NCBI RefSeq assembly: GCF_014805625.2
Contig: NW_024003472.1
Location: 512,550 to 576,549, forward strand
Direction: 5' to 3'
DNA: 64,000 nt
Source of the DNA: Glossina fuscipes
Taxonomy: Eukaryota; Arthropoda; Insecta; Diptera; Glossinidae
Shown here piece after piece: positions 45,307 to 57,035 of the stretch (positions within the stretch are counted from its first letter, which is position 1; every line of letters begins with the position of its first letter). The notes beneath the pieces are model-generated. The model was not told the origin of the DNA, did not search any database, and saw only the letters and a program-made list of their open reading frames with translations. The translations under genes were made by a program, and so were the position numbers.

Positions 45307-48300
45307 ATAAATAATAAGAAAATTTTATTAGAGTATAATAAAATTTATGTAATAAAACAATAAATTTATGAATATAAAAGTATAAATATGAAATAGAAAT
45401 TTTATTTCCTGTTGGGACGAAGATAGCTTAGGCGTGATTGGAACCAACTTCGAGGTCTGCCATTAAAAATCCTGAACCGACGGACACCATAGGTAAGGTA
45501 ACTTATAGAATGGCCCAGGGCTTAAAATCTGCCCGTTCACTAAGTAGGTTTTATCCGTCCGCTTATCCCTTATCCTTAGTTGTAACCGTCTGTGTATTGT
45601 CTACGTGACAAAAATTTTAAATCCCCCATATGGCCCGAACTAGCTAGCTCAGCAATGATATGTGCGTTCGTGTTATACGACCTCCGATTTTCTTCAAGTG
45701 ACACATGAGAGTGACCCTAAATATAATAAAATCTGTAGTTCGATAATGAGACAGACAGAGAATTTAACAGACAGGAATATAGGCAGAGAGAATTTTACAG
45801 GCTGCAAGTTACAAGTTAGTATATAATAGCGAATTACGGGCGGATTACGTCAACAACCAATTGCATATATCAGGAAATTCTCGAAAAAATCAAATATGAA
45901 ATTATAAAAAAAATAAAAATAAACAAGGGTCTGTAGTGTTTTTAGAAGGTATCAATCTACAAACGATTTTTATTATTCATTCATCAAGAATTTTTCGTCG
46001 AATCTATGTGCAAGCAAACATTGTACCTTTGAAAATTGTTTTGTCAATTCAATTTTTTGCAATAAAGGAAACTAGTTTTTATAAAGATACTTGATACTTC
46101 AGATATTGCGACTGAATCTTCTATACCTACAATCTTTATCTTAAAAATAAAAAATACAAAAAAATTAACTTTATATCCTCTACCGAAGCATCCCTCAGCT
46201 AATAAAGCTAGCCATTAAACAATACCATTTGCCAATTTTACTACGATTCCCCGTACTGTTCATTTTTTAACGCACTTCTTATTTCTTCTCCGATTCGATG
46301 GCATTCACAGTTCAGACGTACCGTGCTTTTGGCAAAAACCACATTGATGGTAAGGAAATACGTTATTAGTATTTCATATTAGCTACAAACTTCGTAGAAG
46401 GAATCTTTCGGAGATTTTCGGAAAGGTAGAGAAGACTTAATGGCTTTTACGACTTCATGTCATTCTCTGTTTTAGCAGGTTTCGGTCTCGAAATTGAAGC
46501 GTTAATCAAAGTCAAGTACTTAACCCTCGGTTTAGGGAGAGCTTTTATTGCTGTAGCACGTATGTTGTCGTAACCCGAGTCTTCTGTTTTCTATTTCCTT
46601 AAGGGATGTTATAGTTCACAAATACTTTGCAACTTCCCTTTCATGTTCAGAAATGTTGAAAGAAAAAGTTTGAAAAGTACATTCTAAGTGTTTTAAAAAG
46701 CCAAGTGCCTTGTTAGAATGTTGTGGCGTTTAACTCTTTTATCGGTACATTCACCTTTGTCTTCTAAATATCTTGTAACATTCCATTCTTGTTGGATTTG
46801 AGTTTCTTGGAGGAACTGATATGTGTTCTTTTTTAACCTTAAGTAAAAGTCGCCTTAATTTATAAGTAGCTAGATTTAAATTAGTGTTATTAGTTGTAGT
46901 TCTTCTTTATATCTCAATAATGTTTCTAGTTTAAGCGAACACCAAAACTTTATTCTGATTCATACCCTGAGGATTAAATTTTGCTCTAGCCCAGGTTTAA
47001 AGGAATATATTTGAGAAGGAACTGCTTTGCATGTTTTGGGATGAAGGCTACAATTTGAACTGAAATCAACTATAAGAGGTCAATGGTAAGAACTTAAGTC
47101 ATGAGACTCTAACATGTCTAAACAAGAGCTTCTGGATTACTCAACCAGTACGTCGGTCGACTAGTGAAAAGTACGGCAACCCTGTTTTTTTAATTCCAAT
47201 TACAAAATTTTTTACTCTTAGCATTTTCGGGATGTCAACCTACTATGAATGCTTAGCATTGACAACAATGAATTGTCTCTAGTTGAAGAAAGAACTAGAA
47301 TGTTTCGGTTGCTCTTGTATAACTTGGGAAGCCGTTCAAATTCCACATGTCTCTTCTTAAATATAATCAGCTTTAAAATTAGCTTGGTTATCATGTTGAG
47401 GGAATTAGCTCAGAGACCATTAATTGGACTCATTGGATCGGTGGAGGAATTTTTAATTTTCAGTGCATTTATTGGGGAATTGGTTAATATTAAGAGAAGC
47501 GTTATTACCATAATTAACTTGTGGATAATCTTAGAAGAGGGGAAGGAAATTAAAAATGTCATGATTGTTAGGAGTGCAGTACTTTGGTGTTGTTCGTGTT
47601 TGAAGTAGCTTCCTATATGCTTAGCAATCTCTATAGTTGTCAGCCCAATTTTTTAAACGATTGGCGCAACGTACTGGTGAGTTGCTATATTTTTACATTG
47701 TGCAGCAGAGTGATTAGGCATAGAATTAGCATTACTGTGCCATTCCCACACTATGATTTCTTTTTTCTTCTTATTCATACATGAATATATATATAAATAT
47801 ATATATATAAATTTTTTTTTTTTTGTAAATATGACATGTTATGCGTTTATATGACAAAATGATAATATTGAATATAATGTAGCATACCATAAAAAAAAAA
47901 ATAAAAACTAAAATAATATATACATAATATTTATAAGGAAAAAAACATGCTCTTTTGTATTAAAAGCGAAAAGTAATCTGTAGGGGCCTGAGGGCCTAAC
48001 TTCGGCATTTCATGTAAACATTTCTAGGCCGAAGGAGTTTATAGGCAGTGCCCTATACAGAATGATAAAAGGTATTACACCACCCCGTCCGGTAAGTAAG
48101 CTTCGTTTCTCCGCGTGTCTTCGTGAGGTACTTTAGGCACATCTGTTCCTTCGCTGTAATCGTCTGTGGAGCGAGTTAGTTACTTCATAATGACAAGTAC
48201 TATTGTCCATTGCAGTCCTCCAACTCTGATCTTTCTGTACTGTATTAAAAAAAGAGTTTACTACTCAGACAAATTTCAAACTCTTAGTTGGTACATGAAA

Positions 48301-49104
48301 GCAGGTTCATTGTGAAGCCAAAAGAGTAATGTACCACAGTATGGTTACAATAAATCATCGCGATACAGCCTCCATTTTTCTACGGATGAAAGACCTGGTG
48401 GAACTGTACGCCATGCTACATAAGAAAGCGGCATAGGAGCTGAAAGTGAAAAAATCGTAGACCCACAAAAGAGATGAGACAAGCCCAGTATCTATAACAA
48501 TGAAGCCGATAGAGAACATCAAGAGATAGAGAGAGGACCAGCTCGTAGCCAATAGCTACTCTACGATCATGGTTGTTTTCAAACGTGCTTATATAGGTTT
48601 AATATAAAGAAGCAGTAGGTTCGTTACATTATTTCAGCAGCGAGAGAAGACTGGTCAAAAAACGGAATCTATGGAAACTGGGTTGTAAGGCGAGCCACAA
48701 ATATTTATTCGCAAAAAAGAAAGCGTAATACACTGAGCCGTAGCAACGCACAAATATTAATACGGTCGTAGATTACATTCAACATGCGCTTGAAGCCGTT
48801 ACTGAGATGCTGTTTGGGAATTTTCAGAGTAAGTCTTTGAAATACTTACGTACAGTGAGTGTCATTAATATTGAGTTTTTTCGCTCGACAAAAGATAAAC
48901 GCTTGCTAAACCTAGTCCACTGTTCAAGCATAAAAATTTTTTACTATTTTGCACTAGTAGGAAATACATATTAAAAATAAGCAAAACGTTATTCCAGTAG
49001 AGAAGAAAATTAAATAACTTCAACAATTCAAGAAACATCTCTTCTTTCATATAAGGAAGGATACGAAGATAAAAAACAGCATATTATTAAAAATTAATAT
49101 TCGG
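45307..49104. other. Intergenic; two faintly similar segments at 45.5 and 48.1 kb
   Basis: No gene recognised. The segment at about 45,520-45,605 (CTAAGTAGGTTTTATCCG to TTGTAACCGTCTGTG) resembles about 48,090-48,170 (GTAAGTAAGCTTCGTTTCTC to CTGTAATCGTCTGTG). An AT-dinucleotide and poly-T tract lies at 47,785-47,824. Open stretches at 47,249-47,784 have no recognisable features. Confidence 0.45.
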
Positions 49105-49400
49105 GTTATCCTTTTTGCTTAATAACGTCATTTAAACGTTTTGACGTAATTCCTATAATTTTCCTTCCGTAGGTCTTACTCCATTTTCTTGTGGTCTAGA
49201 CGGAGATTAAGTGTTTTTGCACACGCCGGTCTAATTCATCCCACACATATTTTTGATGGGGTTCATGCCTGGTGATTGGGAAAGAGAATGAGGCGCTTTG
49301 GATCAGTTACATAAGAACGATTCCTGGCTTAAGCGGGGCTTAGGCTTGCGGTCGTTTTGCTGGTAGAATTTGAATATTTCCAAAATACCAAGTTTGTCTC
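49105..49400 (-). pseudogene. Tc1-like (DD34E) transposase C-terminal remnant
   Basis: On the minus strand, FKFYQQNDRKPK (near 49,370) is followed about 30 codons later by SKAPHSLSQSPGMNPIKN (near 49,260) and then by VCKNT and SRPQENGV. This is the order in Tc1-like transposases: the QDNDPKH second-aspartate motif, then the SQSPDLNPIEN motif holding the catalytic glutamate, then the RPQ helix. The aspartate is not preserved and the glutamate position reads lysine. Frameshifts and stops are present, and no inverted repeats were found. Confidence 0.65.
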
Positions 49401-49559
49401 TATTGTCTTCCAAATTTTCCTTCAATATCCTTAAGAGTAAAGTATTATAAAGATATTATAATAACCCCTGTATTCTTAGTTTATAAATATCCACTTTGGG
49501 TATAGTTATTATATTGTTTCTGTATCCCCGCATTTTTCCCCCGCTGAATTAGGGATTGT

Positions 49560-50390
49560 GTGTAGCTCACAACTGTGGTTGTGATGGTATAAAATCGACG
49601 ACGAAATGATCCCGCTGATACGAAAAATTTTGAGAAAAAGTTGGGTTAAAATGCTCTTCGGGTTTGTCCAACAAGATGAAATTTAAACCAAGGGACCATG
49701 ATTGCTGAGAAACCAGCAGATTATGACTGATTTTATGAAAAGCTTTGGAAAAGATAGTATATATCACATTAGCTTGTTTGAGTTCAAAAAAGCATACAAT
49801 TCGATTCCAATAAATTAACGGAAGTTGACCAGAGCGCTATATTGACAATGACGAGAAACAAATATGATTGTGGAAGAAAGTCTTTTAGTTACTAACCACT
49901 CAAAAAACTTAGCATTATTAAATTCGTCTTCCAATCCATAAGAAAATAACTTCTCTGCAAGTCATTGTAACTATATTGAATGGACTGCAAATGTGAAGAA
50001 TCGAAGACGATATGTCTTCTAGTCCAGGAGAATTTTACGCCTAAGAGAGACGAAAGCACAATACGTGCAAAATAATTAAACGACTTAATGAGATACCAAT
50101 TATAATTCGGCAGATTATCAATATTGGAATGCGACCTTTCACAGAATTCAGCAAACAGATTACTTAGTTCAGAAGGACTAAAGGCTTCGGACTTACCCTA
50201 ATACGTAATGGGCGTGTAACTCCTCATTTTAGGAAATTATAAAATTTCTTAAATTCATTAATCAATTAGCTTTTTATATTTCGGATAGATTTACCTTTTA
50301 AATAATTAGATTCACGTCTTGCGATAGAAAAAAGCAAATAATCGACTACTGATCCATCGGATGAAATCTTTAATGCAACCTACTCTTTCT
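49560..50390 (-). pseudogene. Decayed non-LTR ORF2 (linker to RT), LINE-A relative
   Basis: Reading leftward from 50,390, the minus strand shows SIARRESNYLKG, EFKKFYNFLK (near 50,235), SNLFAEF (near 50,150) and, at 49,567-49,767, MIYTIFSKAFHKISHNLLV. The last is the first catalytic RT box with the first aspartate of DFSKAFD read as I. The order and the KKFYxF...NLFAEF spacing match the endonuclease-RT linker of LINE-A, but divergence is much greater, so it may be a sister family. Multiple stops are present. It lies directly upstream, in the same orientation, of the Tc1-like fragment. Confidence 0.6.
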
Positions 50391-53300
50391 ATGGCTTATA
50401 ATACGTAGGTGTCCGGTGAACAAACCGCTCAACTTTGCGCTAATCAACGCTTCGTCAAGCTCAATACCTTGCTAATCCGGTTCCTTAAACTTAATATTTT
50501 CCAAATGTTTTGTAGTCAGGCTTTCTAAATAAGTACTTGTACTTAAGCGTAAGCATACTGCTAATTCCAAAAATGAGGTGAAATGCTGGTCCAAGCTATC
50601 TGTAGAACAACTTTAAAGAACAGCGCATTAAAGCCCTTAAAAGAATTATGTTCTTATGGCTGGCCAACTGCTTCATTTTGGCGGTTTTTACTTTAATTGG
50701 CGAAAAATAATTATTTGGAAAAATGTCTTGTGAAGCCAAAAGGCAAACGTCATCAACTTTTTAAATGACTGCCAAAGTTAGCTGCTTCATAGCTGAAAGC
50801 CCAAGCTTGCTTTATTCCTCTCGTTGTCATAGTTCAGAATAACAGTAAGGGCTCTTGTTACGAAATTATTTTTCAATAGAACGGTGCAAATGTCGATAGT
50901 CGTTTTCATTAGAGCCGTATTCCTCATTCAATTCCTAAATAGCGTCAGCAATCGCATTGAAGATCTATCACTTATAATCCCGAGAAAATTATAAGTAGAC
51001 GTTTATGTATGGAGTTGCATTTACTTGTTCCATACTTTCACGACCGCGTTAAGATTCTGTTGACAGCTTGCAAGGCACTGCTTTTAACTCTCTTAAAGGT
51101 TACACTTTTACGACGAAGTTGCGTTTATTTTAATTTCCTTTATATTTATTTGTTCGGGTTATATTTCGTGTTATTAACATTTACTTATATACGTGGTGTT
51201 TGGTTTTGTGTCTGCTATGAATATGTGCGCATATAGGCGAATGTATTTCTTTTGGTTTTGTAAGAAATACGAAATTTTATTCCTCGGAGGTGGCAAGTTT
51301 TAACTTTATTCTTTGAGGCTCTTTAAGGTCAGCCGCAGAACATACGTGAATACAACGTTACTGGTGTATGCGTTGCATTTTAAAGGTAATTAGTAAAACC
51401 TCAATTTTTTTCGTCTTAATAGTAAGGATATTATTCGGTAAGCTGCAGCAGCCGTGCACCCTGAGCGATTTGGCCCACTTTCAGTACCAAGCAACGTGCA
51501 AGATCTTTTAAAGCTTTTGTCAGATTTAATGATGACGAATGATTACCCGACATGCAGACTACCATATCTATTACAACGATTCAGGGTAATGATTAAAAAT
51601 ATATTTGCGCTATCGCGTCTATGAAGCTTTCTTCTAAATTTTGCAAACATTGTGACAATAATCAAGGTTTAGTAAAAATGTGTTTGTGCGTTTATTACGT
51701 TATTGAGCGAGAAATGTTTAGTGATAACATCTAGTCAAAATTCGATTAGGGTATGTTAAGTTTGTGAGGGCATATAGATGTAGCTACTAAGAACTAAGAT
51801 GATTACAGTCCTACCAAACAGGGAGAAGTGGCTTAGCTACGCAAAGATTCGTAAGTCACAGTTGTTGGACAAACTTTAAATGAGGATGTAGTTGAAATGT
51901 GTTCACAGACCGAACGTAAAGGTAATAAACCACCTCGCCTATCTGTTATCGTGATGAATATCAAATCGATAAAGTTCAAATGGCTTAATGCCGTATCCGA
52001 GTAGGGATGGCTTGGATTTTTCTATGATAAAAAAACGGCATCTGTTCTATTATTGACTCGTTTTTAATATATTGAATAACAGGGTCTCCAGCCATTCCCC
52101 GTACTTTACAATTACTTTACTTTAATGATATGTTCTTTTATAAGACTATAAATTTAAAATACACATAAAGAACGGCCACTACCATAAAAAAGGATGCCTC
52201 TTTCGTATTTTATTTTTATCGAATACCTTTTCCAACCTCTCTCATGGTTTGTAAACCCTGCCCTCAACTGCTACATCATCTACTTTTCGATAATCGATGG
52301 CGCTCTCATCCCCTCGCCTTATATTGAACGCATTCTTCGCCTCAATCTCTATATCTGAAGACTCCCTCCGCAATATGCAACAAATCCTTTATATTGCTAA
52401 TCCAATTCATTTTCACATGATGTTCCTTCAATTAAAATTCGGAAGTTATGATGCATAATCGATAAATTCTGTTGGTAAAGAGTGCATGGTTCAATAACTG
52501 CTCAACGCAGTCGCATATATGATATATGAATTTTAAAATGGATCAAATAATCCCTGCTTTGTGGTAATTCAGGGTTTCTTATGTATGTTGATAAAAACTA
52601 CACAAGAATGGAGTAACGATTGAAAAATATATTGAATATATATTATAGCAAAAAACGATGGCGATCAATTTTAACTAAAAATTAAAAGAAGAAATTTCTT
52701 AATCTCTCACAAAATGTCAAATTTAATGTCAATTGTGCGTATTTGGAGTATTTCAAATTTCAACACAGTCAGCTATAATCTTCCTTTAATAAAAAATTGT
52801 ATTATAAATTACGTTTTATATCTTTAGTGAAATATCACAAACTTCGCCATGTATAAATTCGTAAGGCAAAATAAACGATGCCTCTTAAACTTTGTGGGAA
52901 GATAATACATTAAAATTTATATCACTATAATGTATTCAATCAGACGACTACCGGCGTCTCTGATTCGACACTCCCAAATCTTCTTTGCCAGAAACGATTT
53001 TGTGTTATGGAAGCAACTATGCAACACAATAACCATTTTATATCATAAATTTGGAGTCCGAAATGAATGAAGCGCACACTAAAATCAGTATACCATATTT
53101 TTATTTTAACACCCACCAAACATTTTATTCTAACACACAGAAACTGCTGCTGGGAATCAACAAACCAAGCATAATCTGATCACCTATTCCTTCCAAATTT
53201 TCAAATAAATAAAAAGGTGCATCCAAAAATAGTGATTTTATAAATGAGATGATCAAAAGAGCTTTAGAAATATAGTCGGAAGTTTCATCCTGAATATTAC

Positions 53301-55729
53301 ATATATGCAAAATTTTCATGAGTGTCAAAGGAAATATCATCTGAAAGCCATTTTCTTGCTAGTTTAATCACAAGTTAAAATCGGTATATGGCTTAGTCCT
53401 TAATGATAAATATAGGAGTACTAAATTCATGTTGTCCTTCCATTAAAAAAAACGTTGATAGCAAAGTTTAAGCTTTATTAAATATATGAAAATACGATTT
53501 TATCACATATACATAACCAATGAATTTTAAATTCACTAAACGATATATTATTTGATATTTGATAGCAAAAGTTGTTATAGAAATGAGCATTTAGCGCAGA
53601 GGAGTAAGAAGTTAGTATACATAGAAAAATTGTGTATAAAAACGCATGAGTCATATAAAGTTTACGCAAAGCATTAAACAGCGCAGCTTAAGTCGTAATA
53701 AAGCTACGAGTTGACATTTGAAACATATAAAGCAATACTGCAATAGCGATAATAAGAACAGCGGCTGCCAGCGCGACAGAAGGGTTTAATATTACACGTT
53801 CACCTCCACTACTCTACTGTAATATTTATTGCAGTCAGAAAACAGCAGTAGCGCAGTGAAATTAAAATAAACAATATATATATAAACATGTGTGTGTGTG
53901 TCAACTACCATTGCAACCAGATTTGGATAAACAAACTGCACTGCTTTGCACACTGAACAGTCATTCATGTACGTAGGTTATGCTTCCACAGAATGATGTG
54001 TGTGCAGCAATAATATTCACTCACTGCAACTGCATTTAAAATCAAAAAGTGTTCACACTCACATACAAGAATATACATGTTTTAAAAGCGTGATGGTAGA
54101 ATTAAATTTCAATATGGAAGACAAGTTGCTGCAGCCTACCCAGTCAGCCAGACGCAAAATGAATTTCAATTCATTGCAGTGAGGATAATTATAGGTAATG
54201 CATTACTTTTACGTGAGTATTTGTACGTTTTTCAATATGCATATGTGCCCGGTGTCTCCACATATGCGATTATATGTAATCATTGTTCTCATCCTCCAAG
54301 TAAACACATACGGTATGCATATACACATGTTTGTGCGCCGCACTTACATACTTTACTGCAACAACCACGAAAACAGCAAAAAAACAACAACAGCACATAT
54401 GTAATAGATAACAACGTCTACGCAATAATGTTAAAATAAAGGAAATGTTTTTTTCTTGTGTATATGCCTAACTGTTGTGTCTATATCATTGAATATGTAA
54501 CTATAATATAATGCTGTTTACAAGTATTCAAACACACATCTTTCTAAATCCTATATGTATGCGTTATGATGACAACGAACGTTTCTGTTGGATTTTGTAA
54601 ACATTTTCTTAGTGCGAATATGTAGATCCTTCTATAGATTCATCTCACCAGAATTGTTAATGCAAGACTAGAACAAATGCAAGATGCGTTCTAATGTAAA
54701 TAAAATTTGTTTAAAAGGTACACCCTTCGCTGACTTTCTTTCAAACGTCCATGCCAATTAAGCGCGCAAAACTGAATTATAGCGATATAAGTGACAGTGT
54801 GTTTGTTGCAAATGAATTTAGGAAAAAACAGCCAACATTTTAAACTTGACAGCAAGAAGCTTCAATTCATAAAATAAGGTTGGGGTAATAAGCGTTTGTT
54901 CCATGGCAGAATTTACGAGAGGTATACGCCTTTTAACGGTGGCTATAAAGACATAAAAAATGAGCAATATGGTGGACAATTATTGAAAAATTAATAATAA
55001 CTGACGAAGCCACCAAAACTATGCGGAAATTCATTAAAGATCAGTCATTATAATTCATTAAAATTAATGTAAACCAAATTATATTTCTCTAAAACTTCAA
55101 CTGGTCGAATTTTAATGGACTATTTGGTCATTAGAAAAGTCTTTCCACATTTGGGTCTGCAGAAAATTGAGTGATAAATAAAAATTGTATAGAAAAATTC
55201 GTGCTGGAAACATGGTTGCTTGGTTGGTCTTTGTAATAAAATTCGCTTTTTCGCAACTGGTCACTCATTTGCAACACAATCATGCTATTCTTTACAAGGA
55301 TATATATCGGACTCTACACGTCGTATTGCCTTATCAAAATCATTATTACTTAAACATAGAATAATTTACGTTTGAAAAACACAAACATTTTTAATCACAA
55401 TTCGCCTTCATTTACGATATCTTCAAGTATGACAATGTCAATGTTTAATAATTCCAATAACCTAAATAACGGAGAAACATAACGTCTATTGAAAAAATTC
55501 GAATCGGTATAAGCGGACATGTTTCAAAAATAAAGTTGGATTTGAAGCTCCTCTCCGATATTTGTTTTCAACAGGACACCGAAATGTGCCGAGGTGTCTA
55601 TCCATATCAATGGACGAGTTAAAATGGTTGCAATAGAAAATCAGATTTTCTCTTCTCATACTCATCAAACTAAATTTTAGAATTATTTGCATTTCTTCGT
55701 TGCACCATAAATAGCAAATAAACCATTTA
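50391..55729. other. Intergenic; nothing recognised, CAG/CA-rich stretch at 53.7-54.4 kb
   Basis: The first ~500 bases may be further decayed LINE sequence; one minus-strand reading gives FKEPD then GIELDEALISAKLSGLF, which I do not recognise. At about 53,750-54,420 the base use changes: (GT)n at 53,889-53,901, AACAGCGGCTGCCAGCGC, and CAACAACCACGAAAACAGC, unlike the TE remnants and more like insect untranslated or regulatory DNA. No open frame with family features is present. Confidence 0.4.
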
Positions 55730-56060
55730 CTGGGTCATGTAAAAAGACTCTTTCTCTGCGGTTTCGAGCTTAATTTTTTAGCCTACTCTTCTCAAATGAA
55801 TTCCAAACTCATGTCATGTGGTTGATGTTTAGTGCCTCCGCTATTCCTGGCAGCTTTCGTCGCGGTCTTGCTTCACCAATTGCAAAATTTCGTCGACCAT
55901 TTCAATGACTGGCCGACCAGGGCGAGACGCGTCGTTGACATCGAAATTTTCGGAACGGAAGCAAACAAACCACTACTGGGTCCTTCGTTACTTCGCAGCG
56001 TTGTCGCCGTACGCTTCAAAAAATTTTTTCCATCATTTTTACCTTATTTATAATAAAAAA
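55730..56060 (-). pseudogene. mariner transposase N-terminal (helix-turn-helix) remnant
   Basis: On the minus strand, mixed frames give an AYGDNAA-like start, then FRSENFDVNDASRPGRPVIE (about 55,900-55,960) and MVDEILQLVKQDRDES, then ALNINHMT. This matches the linker between the two helix-turn-helix units (FDVKDAPRTGRP in the intact element at 20 kb) and the start of the second unit (IDHKTVLNHL). The similarity points to the same mellifera-like lineage. The catalytic domain and both inverted repeats are missing. Confidence 0.65.
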
Positions 56061-56634
56061 GGATCACTTATTGTATTTCTTCATATATTTCACTCATTTT
56101 TAAAACAATATAACTTTTTACACGAGCGAAGTATTAGAAAACAAGAAAAAAAGTATCGTCACAAAAATGTAAACTGAAATTTTACCTTTTATCATGATCG
56201 TTTGAGACAATCAAGTGAGTATTGCTTGATATATACATATTAACACCATCCCGTGGAAAAAACCGCGAAAAATTTTTACATGCCGTGATGTTATACCAAA
56301 CACCGACGTTTACAGGAAATACATCGAAAACTAACGCACTAGATAACAATATCCCGGACTGGCACATATAGATTCCATCTTTAATAAAAAATACATAACG
56401 TTGCCGCTTGTCGAAATTTCAGATCATTTCGACCATTTATTTACAAGTTACAGTTGTTTTACTGTTGATAAGCTTTTTAATTTTCAAATCAATGCAAAAG
56501 TTCTGTTTTTCCATTTGATCACAGCTAATTTCTTTATCATAAATTACTATTGTGATCTGATTTTCATAATGAATGAAATTAGAACTTTTTGTCATGTAAA
56601 CTTTAGTTTTTGATGCTTCAATAAGTTATCCCAG
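56061..56634. other. Intergenic, nothing recognised
   Basis: AT-rich sequence between the mariner fragment and the R repeat, with no motif. Confidence 0.5.
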
Positions 56635-57035
56635 CCGGTTCAAAGTTTTCACACCAAGTTAGAGTGCCGAAATACTATTACTTAGCCAGTTTTGTCAAGA
56701 AATTTTGAAAATTTCAATTTTTTCCACATGACGACTTTTCAAAATAGCGTTATATAATGAATGGTCGAAAAAGTAGACCGATCCAAACCATTTTCAATAA
56801 CGTCCGCCCTTGGATCAAAACACATCAGTATATCAAATTTCATCAAAATATTTCAAAAATTGCTGCTTGTAACTTGAACACAATTTGACATGGCCAGACA
56901 TTAGATGGACGAACTGAATCAATCAGTATTATAAAAGGTGTTTCTAAGTGTTTCTGTGTGTTACATACGTTCACACAAGCTTAATATACACTGTACCACA
57001 GGTGGTGTAGGATATAATGAATGTAATCCGCCTAT
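56635..57035 (+). repeat. Dispersed repeat R, second full-length-like copy
   Basis: Aligns by eye with 22,080-22,460 over its full length: CACACCAAGTTAGAGTGCCG at the start, GAATGGTCGAAAAAGTAGAC, CCGATCCAAACCATTTTC, AAATTTCATCAAAATATTTC and TTAATATACACTGTACCACA at the end. The terminal hairpin is shorter here. A GTAATCCGCCTATAACCAC motif follows directly. Confidence 0.7.

Noticed and set aside
47249..47784. Hydrophobic open frames of 119 and 66 codons
   Set aside because: Leu/Ile/Phe-rich translation typical of AT-rich non-coding DNA; no domain seen.
54880..55030. Plus-strand reading resembling a mariner GYKDIKNEQYGGQ segment
   Set aside because: About a dozen weakly matching residues with no adjacent motif; too little to call.
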